A DNA stretch of 64,000 nucleotides from Nemertoderma westbladi (GCA_032718475.1 JAUCBJ010000468.1:40901-104900); one strand, 5' to 3'; counted from the first letter of the stretch, positions 36,901 to 49,754 are shown. Program-made: numbers and translations. The notes: generated by a model from the letters alone, not told the origin.

Positions 36901-37629
36901 TCGCCGAATTGTTAAAGCTCGTGAAAACCATGGTGAACATAAATCAAATGTGTGGCAATTTGTTGTTTCATCAATTAATCTCATGGCAACTGATTATACT
37001 GAGATGGTGTACTGGCCAGAAGTTGAGGTGACAACTCCACCTGTACTGTCTAAATTCACAAGTGAGGTCATTTGGGAACACTTTGAAAATCCATCATTAG
37101 AACTAAAATACCCATCATGTCATACACAGGCTGTAGAACGTGTTATTCCAGTTATAAGTGCAGTATCCCTTGAAGTTAGTGGTCAAGATTCTCGTGAAAA
37201 ATTAATTAGATCTCGTCTTGCTGCTAGGAAATTGTAATAAATCAATTATATCATAAAAACAATGATTAATTTTAATAATATACCAATATATAAGAAATCA
37301 TTAATTTTGCATTTTTTCACAGATTTTGGTATACATGTGACACTTGATTCCATCGTTTTTATGTTAAATTTCATAGTTTGTTTGAAAAAACTGAGTGTTA
37401 TTGAAAATTTCTTCAAGTTCCATCATCTTAATGCACTTCCTCATCATCTAACCACTAAGCGGGAAAAAATCAAAAATTGTCATATTTTTGAAAATTTAGA
37501 GCCCATGTGACACGTCTTCCACTTTATATTTTCAAAAAAGGTTTTTTAATATGGTATTCACATTGAAAATGGCCACTTTTGTATAAGTTTCAAGATGACT
37601 GGAGCTAAAAAGTGATTTTTATTACACAC
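33921..37629 (+). mobile_element. DNA transposon with about 187-bp TIRs
   Basis: 3.7-kb element in the L5-P5 intron. Ends GGGTGTAACAAAAATC (left) and, inverted, GTGTGTAATAAAAATC (right); inverted arms run 33921-34106 and 37441-37629 and share long exact stretches such as AAGTGGCCATTTTCAATGTG. Flanks TAGTA (left) and TAGTG (right) may be a decayed 5-bp duplication. It carries a broken transposase. Confidence 0.85.
35074..37237 (+). pseudogene. Transposase-like gene of unassigned family, broken
   Basis: Four consecutive pieces of one protein (about 700 residues) separated by frame changes near 35580, 36113 and 36335 and an in-frame TAA near 36440. Recognisable blocks: YFDGRND, HHVALISEPGSEYLGHV, LLGNDGTNVNTG, SICSLHANELPFRHLF, DGSTCGPNSFKG, LAHSRWLTLASR, MVYWPEVEVTTPPVL and YPSCHTQAVERVI. 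I know this block order from unnamed proteins of arthropods and other invertebrates; Asp in FDGR and NDGT could be catalytic, and the C-terminal part resembles hAT dimerisation regions. Superfamily not assigned. The breaks make it non-functional. Confidence 0.7.
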
Positions 37630-38030
37630 TAGTGCATAGTAACATAATCATAATCATAGTCATAGTAACATAGTCATTTTTTATAACAACTGACATCATA
37701 TCTGTTCTCCATGGTGCCAACTGATGTCACCTAAGATTTTTTAGGTGTGGTATTTTTCAGGTGCGTATTTCGCACTATGTCAATAGGATATAACTAATGC
37801 GAAATCTTTATTGGTTATCAAAGCCCACTTTGCGTCTAATGTTGTTATGTGCACCATAGCTCAAATGTGAGTTTATTCTTATTGCAGTGTAATTAATCCT
37901 TGTTCACTGCAACAAAGATTACTTAATTATTATAATTAAGTTAAGTTGACAAAAATTAGGGTACACAACAAGTTAAATTTATTATTTAGTTAGTATTGGG
38001 TACACTCAGTACAGTAATGTATGCAAATAT
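37630..38030. other. L5-P5 intron remainder
   Basis: AT-rich, with short tandem CATAGTAACATAATCATAAT near its start. No exon or element recognised. Confidence 0.4.
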
Positions 38031-38039
38031 CTGAAAGTC

Positions 38040-38640
38040 TGGTTACTGAACTAATTGTGGTGGATGACAGTGAAGGAAGAGAGTGGTAGTGATGATGAAG
38101 AAGGTGTTCCGATTGTATCGATTATGTGATGATGATGATTACAGTGACTCAAATGATACTAGTACAGCTATGTTTGAATGTGGCTTTGATATAGATATTT
38201 TCGACCTATCAATCAACTCAATGAGCTCTACAGCCACCTCAGGTAGGAAGGAATTATAGACATACTCCCAACTATTGGAAGAAGATGCATCGTTATGGAT
38301 GGGGATGGGAGCTGATAAGAGTAAAATCTTTCCACAACTTGGGGCAACTGAAAACATAGAAGTTAGTTCAGCACTTGTTTCTTGAACAAAATACTAAATC
38401 ATTTCCATTTTATATTTTCTGTTTTGTTTTGTTCTAAACAAAACAGTTGTAGACCTCATGGTAAAAGAAACCATCAGGAAAGCCGATCAGTTCTTAAATA
38501 TGCGCACTATAACAAGAAGTTCACAATGTATGAATTGGGTACCAATAACTCCAGAATTGAGATGAAGAACTTCATAACATGTCTCATGTATTAGTATAGT
38601 ACATCTGCTGTACAAATATGATTACTGGTGTCGTAAGGAG
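38040..38640 (+). pseudogene. piggyBac-like transposase remnant
   Basis: Plus-strand pieces in changing frames: an acidic lead (DDDDYSDSNDTS), then VVDLMVKETIRKADQF, WVPITPELR and HLLYKYDYWC (about 38440-38630). The order ETNRYA-like, W-P-T, then LPxYxxYW is that of the N-terminal part of piggyBac transposases. Only this part is visible and stops interrupt it. TTAA ends were not located. Confidence 0.45.
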
Positions 38641-39327
38641 CTATAATATAAGCATAGTATTGTTCATAAACATTGTCAACATGGTCACATCGTTAGTACA
38701 AAAAACTTGCAGTTGCAATAATGTTAGGAACTGGCATTGTCAACAGTTGATTCTTATATAACAAACTGAAAGGTACATCCATTGACGTAATAACTTTTAG
38801 TTGGGCCGTTTATTGAACTGGCATTTCTGGACAACAATACTGCCGATTGTAAGTAAGTCAATAAATTTAAGAGACAAAAGTATTAGGAAGAAATGAAAGC
38901 ATTGTATAAAGTGTTATAATCGACTTGCTGCTCTGTATGGAGCTAGACAGGTGGCGAGGGTTTTGACGTGGGTCTCAATGTTTTGTAGTGATTGCAACGC
39001 ATGTATGTGCATTGAGTGTTTCAGCAGTCAACAAGATAGAGAGTCTGTTGGAGAGTTTGGGGTAGGGAGTTTTGTGCGTTTACATAATAATTGATACTGA
39101 TACTGATATTGATATTGATTATTATTATTATTATTATTAAACGATTTGGTGAGCAAATCAAAACTTTTCGCTTACAATATAATAATATGTAATAAAACAA
39201 GATAGACAGTTAAATGAACTGAAAGATCCCAAAGCGATCTTATATATAAATTGGTCTATTTGTGTTCACATGTTGTTGCTTATAATAATTTATCATTTTT
39301 TTATATTATTGATATTATATTATTCAG
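38641..39327. other. L5-P5 intron end
   Basis: No gene; includes an ATT trinucleotide run at 39118-39139. The final 40 bases before P5 match those before P1-P4. Confidence 0.4.
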
Positions 39328-39576
39328 GCGAAATAATAACTACTACTAAGAAACATACAACAACAACAAACCCACCACCAACAACAACAAACCCACCACC
39401 AACAACAACAAACCCACCACCAACAACAACAAACCCACCACCAACAACAACAAACCCACCACCAACAACAACAAACCCACCACCAACAACAACAAACCCA
39501 CCACCACCACCAGCAACAACTACTACTATATCTACAAGCTCGACTACAAAAGAACCCACCACGACAACGATTTTTG
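39328..39576 (+). CDS. Mosaic gene exon P5 (mucin-like)
   Basis: 249 nt. Begins EIITTTKKHT, unlike P1-P4, then seven nearly uniform TTTNPPP units and the usual tail ending TTTTIF. Confidence 0.85.
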
Positions 39577-40398
39577 GTTAGGATGACAAATACTTGTGTT
39601 CCTTATCTAGAATATTAACTAGAATATTCGGGTAAAATTATATATTGAATGGGATAATCTTTTAGGCTGATTCCAAGGAATACCTGAAGTGAAACAAGTG
39701 CTGCCCCCATCTAGGGATCGACAACTCATGTCTGGACAAATTGTGTCCGAATTTGTAGAAATCTTTGCATGGTGATAGTTGTGACTGCCTAAATCCTAAA
39801 AAATGTCATGTAACCCGAACTATTACTTTCAAATGATTGTTCAAATTGCAATAATGTCAGAAATTCCACTAAATTTATTTAATCAATTATTTACTAATGT
39901 TTCTAATACTAATACTAATGTTTCAATTATTTATAGCAGCCTTAGAACCATTAGCTTAGCTCTTTGCTCTTAACTGCTGAGGGCACTAATATCTGGATGG
40001 AACATAACAAATACATGAATGCTAAGCCGGATAATCTCGCGAAAGTCAAGTCTAGGTTGAGATAAATCGCAATGATACACTGCACCATTGTACTTTACTA
40101 AGAAGACATGTCTATTTCTAGTGATGGTTGGTTGGTGCTCGTTTTTCTGTGAGCAGATTTGTGGGAGTATAATATTCAAATAAGAGCAATTATTTTCAAT
40201 TGACTAATATGATTTTAATCTACTTGAATATGGATATATTATATATCTATTAAGTATTTTTTCGTTTTATTATAAAAATTTTCCTAATCATTCACTTATT
40301 TTGTATAGATTATAATATTAGACAACTAATTTTATTTGAAAGTGAATTCTTAGTAGACTTTCAGTTCATTCTACAATCCATTTTACATTTATTTATAG

Positions 40399-40446
40399 AC
40401 TGCGGTGAATGCTTCCGGGAAATCCAGTTTAATTTGCTTACTCAAG
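40399..40446 (+). CDS. Mosaic gene exon S5
   Basis: 48 nt, diverged: CGECFREIQFNLLTQ. The two cysteines, CFxxIQ and the closing TQ are kept. It is closer to S6 than to S0-S4. Confidence 0.8.
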
Positions 40447-41433
40447 GTTAGTGATGTTACGGTAGTACTGTACTGTAGTAGCATACTCAGCTCCAAATAC
40501 ACTAAGAGCTAACTGTTATCGAAAATGTTAAAAAGGCTTTTCTCTGAGCATAAAGTACTTTTGGTATCGTTATAGCAATGCTGAACTGCATACCGGCATA
40601 CACCAACACCAATAACTATAGCAATAGTATATCTATCTATATTGTGCCTGCAGAACTGAAAGTAAACTGTGAGAGTTTCTAACTACATAAATAACTAATA
40701 AGTGCAGTGAATATGTCGTCTGCTAATAAACTCACCAGCTGCCTCGATTTAGTAGGAAAATATTCTGGTAAAATATTCTTGACAAACAGGATAAAATGTT
40801 AAACCATCCAGATGAACTTTAATTAACTATTACAAATCTCTCAGATGAGGTTTCTGGTACAAGTCCCAACTGTGAACCGGACGACCGCACAGACCATATG
40901 GCAGTTCAAGACATCCAAATGAATCAAGAAAATCTCACACTGAAATGTAAAATCAAGCTCACTTCAAAACGACTCTCTCGAACAAATATGGTGGAACAGC
41001 AGATGGAGTCTTATGCATCGTGGCCCAGATCCCCATCAAACATATTGACGAGGCTATTGTAGCGAAACAATGGGGGGATACCGGAGAGAGTTTGTGTGAG
41101 AGTTTTCAATGGCACCTCCATATAATTCCCCAGTCTATGGTCAAGTTCGCCTTGTCTCCATATCGCTATGGGCTCCTGTCATGGGCTTGTGGGCTAAGTT
41201 CCGAGGTGTGGTGCGGGTCTATACAACCACAAAATGGCCTGCCTATACTGATTAATAAATTAAAAACTATACTAAAACTATATCCGCTTTGTGTTTAACT
41301 ATGAAATTATGGGCAATTTAAATATAGTATTAAACATGGTATAAAAGGTATTGGGTGATGGCTGTACTCTTTTTGTATATTATGATTTGAAAATAAAGTT
41401 ACTATCTAATAGTTTATTATCTAATAATTACAG
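40447..41433. other. S5-L6 intron
   Basis: Unlike other S-L introns it lacks the GGTGCTAGCACC sub-repeats. A 92-codon frame at 41020-41298 (AQIPIKHIDEAIVAKQWGD) has no recognised domain and may be a relic of a mobile element. Confidence 0.4.
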
Positions 41434-41571
41434 AAATGTGTCCAGGAGACCCATTTATTGATGATAATGCCCAATATTTCTGCGATTATCGATGTCGTCC
41501 AATATTTGATGAACACAGATGTGATGGATATGTTCACTGTGGAAATCATCAGGACGAAATGTGCTGTGACT
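41434..41571 (+). CDS. Mosaic gene exon L6 (LDLa-like)
   Basis: 138 nt. CPGDPFIDDNAQYFCDYRC, RPIFDEHRCDGYVHC, GNHQDEMCCDC: one residue shorter than L1 near the end (CCD-C in place of CCDD-C), with all eight cysteines kept. Donor is GTAAGT. Confidence 0.85.
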
Positions 41572-42244
41572 GTAAGTAAAATATATATAGGTATTAATCC
41601 TACCTTTCTGATTGAGGGTTTCTTTATCTATCTAAGTAAATGTGTCAAGCATGGTCTCAGTTGTAGAAGTCAGATTTGATGTCTAGTTTATACATTTTTG
41701 GAAAAATTCCGAATGTACAGTATCTATTTGTCCAAATATCTGGATATGGTTTTCACAGCAAGTCGACAAGCAATATGATATGGCAACAAGAGAGTGGGAT
41801 TCACCAGTTTTGCCAACTGTTTATAAAGGTATCCATGCCTGAGGAGTTCTGATAGATGGACTGACTATCTCGCACATTTAATCACCAACGACCAATAATG
41901 TTCGACCAACTTCGAAATGTCCCAGGATTACCATCTGTGACAGATGTCTGACATAATTACCCAGTTTAAAAAGTCAATAAGATTCCGCTCTCAGTAGACT
42001 GGATCTAGTTTTGAAGTAAAATATCCGGGGTAAAAATTGTGTGTTGAAAAGTTCACGACCAAAAAAATCGTTAAGTAAAAATATGAAGAGGAGAGAAAAT
42101 TTATAGGAGTAATTTTTGTTTAATTTATACAGCTATTATCTCCAGAACACAGGATCGATATGGCTGATAGAAAAGCAATTTGGCTTATTCTTAGGAGGTT
42201 TAGACTGATGCACGTTTGGCAGTGGGATGTCCAAGATTAACCCA

Positions 42245-42284
42245 ATTATTACTGAGGGGGGAGGGGGGGGGGGGGGGGGGGGGG
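42245..42284. repeat. Poly(G) tract in L6-P6 intron
   Basis: About 30 bases almost all G, followed by ATCGACCC. The block resembles an expanded, half-lost version of the GGGGGTCGACCCCC palindrome found before exons L1-L5. Confidence 0.6.
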
Positions 42285-42675
42285 ATCGACCCTCTGGATG
42301 AAAATTGCTGTAAAACTGTACAACCACATCTTTTATCTACCCTTTTTTGTGGAGAATTTGCCAAATGTAATGTGGTACGTCATTTTTGGTGCACCAAAAT
42401 TTGGGCATGGCATACTTCAAATGTTTAAAATTATGAGATTTGGAAAAACACTAAAGTTTTAAATGTTAATTTTCGAAATTCGAGGTGCCATGCCTTAATT
42501 TTTTATGAGGTACCACTATGTATTCTGGTTTTTAGAGTAATCTCATTCGATTCAGCGAGACATAAAAATGCACTGAAGTCAAAATGTGGAGGTATTTTCC
42601 GTATCTCATATTTTTCAAAATTTGAAGTGCCGTGCCCACTTCTGTAATAAAGTGTATGGCTGAAACCAGCGGGAT

Positions 42676-43376
42676 CATGATACAGTAATATTAAGTATAA
42701 TATCTACAGTTATTTAGAAGTCTGATTGGTTAAATTAAAACGCTAAGGTTTTAGGAATAAAGCGTTATCTGATTCTTTGCCTGCTTCAGTACTCAAATGT
42801 AGGAAAAACTTCACCGCATTAACTGACAAAGCACACAGTTACGATTTAAATTTCCCTCCACCCAATTGGGGTTTTAGCCGCATGAGAGTGTTGGTGATTG
42901 GACGAGCTATGATCGGTGTATAACCTAGGGTAATTGGGCGGCTTAATTAATGATAGTTAGTTGTTTAAATATTAATGACATGCGTTCAAATGTGCACCCG
43001 TTACGCATACTAACACAATTAACGGCATTGACATACCGTCCATTGCTACATTTAAATGCCTATCATTAATATTTAAACAACTATCACTAATTAGTTAAAA
43101 CGCCCAATTACTATTGTACGTCATACAACATCACAGCTCGTCCAATCACCATCGCTATCATCCGTCTAAACCCTTAACGGGTGGAGGGAAATTTAAATCG
43201 TAAATGTGCAGTTTGTCAATGTGTGGTGAAGATTTTTAGTTTTTTAGTTTTTCCTGCATTAGAGTACTGGAAACAGGCCAGGAAATATATAACGTTTTAC
43301 TCCTAAAACCTTAGCGTTTTACCAGCCAGACTTTTAATTAACTGTTGTTATTATACTTAATATTACTGTATCACGT
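42676..43376. mobile_element. Fold-back element, 0.7 kb
   Basis: Inverted arms begin TGATACAGTAATATTAAGTA and include AAAACGCTAAGGTTTTAGGA; they continue inward through ATTTAAATTTCCCTCCACC and a core with TTTAAATATTAATGA against TCATTAATATTTAAA. No frame. Target duplication not evident. Confidence 0.8.
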
Positions 43377-43841
43377 ATACTTCTTAGATGAGCGACAAAT
43401 AAGCATTCCAAAAATTAAATTGAGCTATTAGATTAAGTTAAATTAAGTTTTAGATAAAGTTAAAATTTTTATCTGACCAAGGTGTTCTTCTCTGACCTGC
43501 ACAGCCAATGGCATAATGTACCGTACAACGATAGATTACCATTGTTCTGCAATCTGTAGTCATAGAGGGTGATTATTGCTGCATATTAAATATTTGTTAG
43601 AAAGTTATTCAGTGTGTGTGGTGAGACCTGACAATGTTTCTATCTGTAGTTGTGTCCTACTGTTGTTCGGTATTATTGTTTTGTAATCTTTTCCTGATAT
43701 TGTTATCTTTTTCTAGCGACTTTTATGTTCACAAGCAGTTCCTACCCGAGTATGTTTACACAATAGCCTTAATTGGGTTGTTTTGCATAATAATTATAAC
43801 ATAGATTAATATTCATAATCTGTGTGCTGAACTGGTGCATT

Positions 43842-44812
43842 ATATTGACATTATATACACTGTACATTATATACACTATACATTATACAGTATACACTGT
43901 ACATGGTACATTATATACACTGTACATTATATACACTGTACATTATATACACTGTACATTATATACACTGTACATTATATACACTGTACATTATATACAC
44001 TGTACATTATATACACTGTACATTATATACACTGTACATTATATACACTGTACATTATATACACTGTACATTATATACACTGTACATTATATACACTGTA
44101 CATTATATACACTGTACATTATATACACTGTACATTATATACACTGTACATTATATACACTGTACATTATATACACTGTACATTATATACACTGTACATT
44201 ATATACACTGTACATTATATACACTGTACATTATATACACTGTACATTATATACACTGTACATTATATACACTGTACATTATATACACTGTACATTATAT
44301 ACACTGTACATTATATACACTGTACATTATATACACTGTACATTATATACACTGTACATTATATACACTGTACATTATATACACTGTACATTATATACAC
44401 TGTACATTATATACACTGTACATTATATACACTGTACATTATATACACTGTACATTATATACACTGTACATTATATACACTGTACATTATATACACTGTA
44501 CATTATATACACTGTACATTATATACACTGTACATTATATACACTGTACATTATATACACTGTACATTATATACACTGTACATTATATACACTGTACATT
44601 ATATACACTGTACATTATATACACTGTACATTATATACACTGTACATTATATACACTGTACATTATATACACTGTACATTATATACACTGTGCATTATAT
44701 ACACTGTACATTATATACACTGTACATTATATACACTGTACATTATATACACTGTACATACACTGTACATTATATACACTGTACATTATATACACTGTAC
44801 ATTATATACAAC
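43842..44812. repeat. 16-bp satellite array
   Basis: About 60 copies of ACATTATATACACTGT, nearly all identical, in the L6-P6 intron. Since 16 is not a multiple of 3 and the unit has no stop in any plus-strand phase, all three plus-strand frames stay open for about 300 codons (YTLYIIYTVHYIHCTL periodicity). These frames are artefacts of the repeat. Confidence 0.95.
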
Positions 44813-45076
44813 TTTGAATAAATAGGAATTATAAACTGAGGACGTGAGGAGTTACACTAAGTGGGATATTTCGTCTAGGCCGAATAAGTTTGTTTACTGA
44901 TGTACAATAGAAATTGATTATAAATATATAAATAGATATGGAACGACTCAATTGGTTACCTTTATTGGTTATTTATTGTCATATTTATACTTTGTCGGTT
45001 AATTACCATATTTTTAGGCTCTGAAAGTTTTGCCGTTACTATTTAATGTAATGAATGGATTTGGCAATATTTTCAG

Positions 45077-45346
45077 GTGGCATAGTAACAACTAGTGAAC
45101 AACCTCCAACAACAACAAACCCGCCACCAACAACAACAAATCCACCACCAACAACAACAAACCCGCCACCAACAACAACAAATCCACCACCAACAACAAC
45201 AAACCCGCCACCAACAACAACAAACCCACCACCAACAACAACAAACCCACCACCAACAACAACAAACCCACCACCACCACCAGCAACAACTACTACTATA
45301 TCTACTAGTTCGACTACAAAAGAACCGACCACAACAACTATTCTTG
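45077..45346 (+). CDS. Mosaic gene exon P6 (mucin-like)
   Basis: 270 nt. Starts GIVTTSEQPP, then eight units. The first five alternate AAC-CCG and AAT-CCA at the Asn-Pro codons, a 42-bp higher-order repeat, while the last three are uniform. Tail ends TTTTIL. Confidence 0.85.
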
Positions 45347-46520
45347 GTTAGAATGGTGGTCATACGTTTCTTATCTATATGATATTTATTAATTTAGTGT
45401 TGATAAAATTTGTTAACGATAATAATTTGTAAGATAATACTAAATTAAATTATAATAATTGTATTCAGAGAGGTACCGGTCGCCAATGCCTAAATTATAG
45501 AACAAATTACATTAAGTTACATGAGAGATTATTTATTGAATTGAATTATTTAGAATTCGGTTAATACTCATTGAATATAAATGAGGGAAATATGTAGTCA
45601 GTGGTAAAATATTGTAGTGAGTTATGACATGCTAGTATATACTACATAGTATTTACAACTACAGTACATTGAGTGAGCTCGGAAGTGGAAAATAGCTGCA
45701 AGTCATGCTTGGTCATTCCCGATTATCACTGGTTGTCACAGTTTCGTTTCACCCAAGTACAGTATGCTTTGGACATTATGCAGCAACATGTGGCAACTCC
45801 TTTATGATGTATGGAAGTGGCAAGGTTTTGGAATCAATGACCCAGAATACCTGACCTGACCGTCAGTAGCAGTTTGTCAATAATACATTTTTATATTCAA
45901 TAGTACAGTTATACAGTACAGTATAATCCAGAGATGGACCATAAGCAGATGGACTATCATCAACCAGCGTGATGTGGTCCCGTTTTTTTTATAATGGAAA
46001 ATGGATGTTTTAATGAAATTAAAAAAAAATGTATATATATGTTGATGATTAATTTATTTTGTTTCGAGATCGCAACCATGCTTTAGAATTTACATTAAAA
46101 GTTACATTAACTCCCAACACTATAGCATTGAATTTACTGTACAACACAAAACTAAAAACTGCCTTTTTTATACGTAATATTAAATTTTTCCTTGGGAAAC
46201 TAATATATATTCAATGTGAATTCATAAATATGTAAAATATTTATCACAATAGTATATGAAAAAGCTCTTTATAATTAAATTATTGGGTATTATAATATAT
46301 CTATTTTAATGAGATTTTTAATTTTACTTTTAATTAATTTCAATAATATTAATGCTTTACAACAGAACCGATGCATCATCCCGTTGCATCCCAGAACCGA
46401 TAATAATAAAGAGGAAGGCTCTTGGAGGGCTCTTTATGGGTTATTTTTAATTTAATATTATTTTTTTCTACATTTTGCAATTTTTTTCCTAAATGTAACA
46501 CTTTTTGACTTATATTTCAG

Positions 46521-46809
46521 CAAACGCAAACAAAATCTACAAAGTAGTCATAGTGGTTGTTAAGCACCACACGATGATCATTCATGCCAAATTTAATGTC
46601 AATTCGTTTATTTTTGGAAAAGGGTTATCCGTGTCGGTGATTTCACATCCTGAGCCTGCGTTATTAGCCAGCGTCATGTATATCGAATTATTGTCTGTCT
46701 GTCCGTCAAATATTAACGACACCTGAATAAACAAACAGACAGTTTGGGTACCGTCAATCATGAAAACTGAAATCGTGGATGCCGTCAAAAATGAAATCAC
46801 AAAACATTA
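46521..46809 (+). CDS. Possible exon or gene relic, unrecognised
   Basis: After a good acceptor (TTATATTTCAG) the frame reads NKIYKVVIVVVKHHTMIIHA, later GKGLSVSVISHPEPALLASV and MYIELLSVCPSN up to 46726; after a one-base shift it continues KQTVWVPS, TEIVDAVKNEITKH. The alternating hydrophobic pattern looks like a beta-rich domain. Family not recognised. It lies in the P6-S6 intron; the frame break argues for a relic, not an exon. Confidence 0.25.
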
Positions 46810-46906
46810 AAATTTTAGCTAGTTGGTATGCTTTCCTATTATTTTGTAAACAACGAAACCTCTTTTAAAACCTCAATATATTTATATTAAATTATTTTCT
46901 TTCTAG

Positions 46907-46954
46907 ACTGCAATGAATGCTTCAGGGAGATCCAGTTCAATTTGGCTACTCAAG
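46907..46954 (+). CDS. Mosaic gene exon S6
   Basis: 48 nt: CNECFREIQFNLATQ. Followed by an intron of about 11 kb, by far the longest in the gene. Confidence 0.8.
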
Positions 46955-47043
46955 GTTAGTAGCTGCTTTTCACATCAATTTATCATAATATTATTTTAAT
47001 AATTGATTAATGATGAATTTAACAATTTACAATGATAACCTTA

Positions 47044-47278
47044 ATTACGGTGGCTGATTTCTGCCAATTTTCCGTTTTTATTACATCAAAAAAAATATAA
47101 ATACTAATTAATAAATGAATTACTATTACTAGTATTACCACTAGTAATTCATATATGAATTAGAATTTCCATATTTTTTGGACATAAAAAAAATTAAAAT
47201 AGTAATTATTTTCTGAATTACAATTTTAGCTTTGTGATGTAATAAAAACGGAAACTTGGCCGCAATCAGCCACCGTAC
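47044..47278. mobile_element. Small fold-back MITE
   Basis: About 235 bp with inverted ends TACGGTGGCTGATT and near-complementary arms of about 45 bp (CCGTTTTTATTACATCA against TGATGTAATAAAAACGG). Flanks CTTAAT and CTTAGT could be the target duplication with one mismatch. Confidence 0.75.
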
Positions 47279-48056
47279 TTAGTAGAGGTTACTTTTACTT
47301 TTAAAATTGTTCTACTTCAACATTAATTTTGCCAATATGTAGATTAAAATGAAGTAAAAATATAAATACTAGAAATAATTTCTATTGTTAAGTACCTAGT
47401 TACTGTAATTTAGTCCATGGGCCAGCCAGCATAAGGGATACTTTTTGGTAACCACCCGGAACTTATATTTTTGGGAAGACCTAGCTTCTGGCCATTCATT
47501 TTGATATGATAACAAATCTGAATCGGTAGCTGACTTGGAGTTATCACCGGTTGTCATGGAAATGGTAAAACAACAAACATGCTGTAGTATTCTAATAACT
47601 CGATATAAATTCATCGCATCTTTTGAAAAAGATAGCTACTGGTCTAACAATTCTAAATGTGACATATAATTCTGGAATATAATTATTGTTACCATGGGAA
47701 CGCTGCTAAATAAAAACTGACATGTTTTAGAAAAATAGCTACTATTCTAGAACAATACCATTTATTTTAAAAACAAATTACCACATTTTATTGAATATTA
47801 GTTTTGGAAAATTTTGGTATACTGAGAGCTAAACCTGTTTTGTTATAACGGTGATATATGGTTCCAAAGATATACCCATATTTGAAGTATTTTTATTTTT
47901 CATCAATTTAATCTCATTCCACTCTGTTTCAAAATAATGACTTTAAATAACAATATTTATGCCAATAAAATACAATCAAGATGTGACTACAAATCACTTT
48001 AAAATGACAAGTGACATCTAAATGGCATTTCAGACAACACTCCTTAACAGGTTACC

Positions 48057-48136
48057 ATGACTACCACTACAGATGCAATTGAAGATGACTCAGATATGAC
48101 ACAAACAAATGACGTGACACCTACCACAAAAGAGAG
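48057..48136 (+). other. Exon-like segment in left palindrome arm
   Basis: ATG start, 26 codons (MTTTTDAIEDDSDMTQTNDV, then TPTTKE), then AG followed by GTTAGT, a good splice donor. The mirrored copy is 51457-51536. An ATG exon with a donor would suit a first coding exon of a transposase or captured gene; no family is recognised. Confidence 0.3.
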
Positions 48137-49516
48137 GTTAGTTATTTTAGTATATTCACTTCAATTTACATATTTATCATAATTTTTCCTATGATTTCTG
48201 CAAAGATGATTCCATCGATAATAACATTTTTGTATACTAAATCCTCTTTAATTAATAATAAATACATAATTATGTAGGCCTATGTACGTATTCTTAATTG
48301 CTATGCGATGATGTCATCCGAACAAATAGAGTATTCTTAGTCGAGTAGGTAATGTATGTGATACAATTATTGCTGTATTAGAAATCATCTTCGTCATCTG
48401 ATTCATCATTCTTCATCATTGCATCAGTTCATTCCAATTCCTCCTCCTTCCATTTGGTGCATTACTTGAATTTTTACAACTCAATGCAATGAAGTTTAAT
48501 TTGTAGGCAGATACCTTAGTGGTTTACATGACGTAGTACAATTTCAATACAGCAGAGCGAGAGAGAGAGAGGATTGATGATGGAGCTGGAAGAACATGCA
48601 TCCAATCAGGTATTATCATATCCTCCCCATCTAACAGACAGACCTACAGTATAATGGGAGAAGGTACATTGATGATGGATACTAAACGTTTTTCCAAATA
48701 TACGCTTGCTAGTTGGCTTTGGATATAGGTGTATAAACAATACGTACAAGGTGGCAGCAAGGTTGACTCGATTTCTCCACTTTTTGAGATTAAAAGACGA
48801 CACTGAAGCACGTTCACGTCATTAATATCTAACCACCTGAGATATAATTGGCATATAAAACTTGATACAAAAAACTAGATACGATTCTGATAGTTGCCAA
48901 TGTTCGCCAATGATAAATATTAACATATGTTGGAAGGTTAAGAATAATATAGACATCAGTGCAGAGGCAGGTTTCACTGAAAGGGGTGGTGGGGGGGGGG
49001 GGGGGGGGGGGGTGTATCCAATAGCAAACGTCAAAGACTAGATCGAATATGTGACATTCATATCTGAGATGATAATGAGGGTGCCGGCAATAAATCGACA
49101 CAAATCAATGCCATAATGACCTTCAACCCACTCAAATACATTACAAGGGATGAAAACGATGTCCTGAAATGCCAGGTTTATCAAAAGTGTGGATCTCTAA
49201 GTAGAATAACGCATTGTAACATAAACACTATATCAGCTAATCTTGGACCTGACTTATGCATAATACTTATTGCTTTACATGAATGTCAGAAGTTAATGAC
49301 GTGAACGAGCTTCGGAATCGTCTTTTCTGTTCAAAACATGGAGAAATCGAGTCAACCTTGCTGCCACGTTGTAAATATTGTTTAAAGATAGACTCCTATC
49401 CAGAGCCAACTACCAATCTTATATAAGCCCAGTATCCATCATCAATGTATCTTCTCCCATAGGATGGCTGTTAGATGAGGAGGATATGGTAATACCTGAT
49501 TGGATGCATATTCTAC

Positions 49517-49670
49517 GGAAGCCCATAAGGGCCATGTCACGCGCAAACTTCCATGTCGCGCCGGCAAACTTTCATGTCGCGCGCGTAAATGTTTCTACAC
49601 TGAAATGGCATAATGTTTGCGCGCTTGACATGGAAATTTGCGCGCGACATGGCCTATATGGGCTTCTGTA
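49517..49670. mobile_element. GC-rich MITE in right palindrome arm
   Basis: 154 bp with inverted ends (GAAGCCCATA..GGGCCATG against the complement) and inner CATGTCGCGCGC motifs, flanked by a 9-bp duplication ATATTCTAC (49508-49516, 49671-49679). Nine-bp duplications suggest a Mutator-like source. Confidence 0.85.
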
Positions 49671-49754
49671 ATATTCTACCAGCTCCATAATCTATCCTCT
49701 CTCTCTATCTCTGTTGTATTGCAATTGTAAACCACCAACATGTATCTGCCAGTT

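Noticed and set aside
43824-44825. Three long overlapping plus-strand frames of 304-333 codons
   Set aside because: They are translations of the 16-bp satellite in its three phases and carry no independent coding signal.
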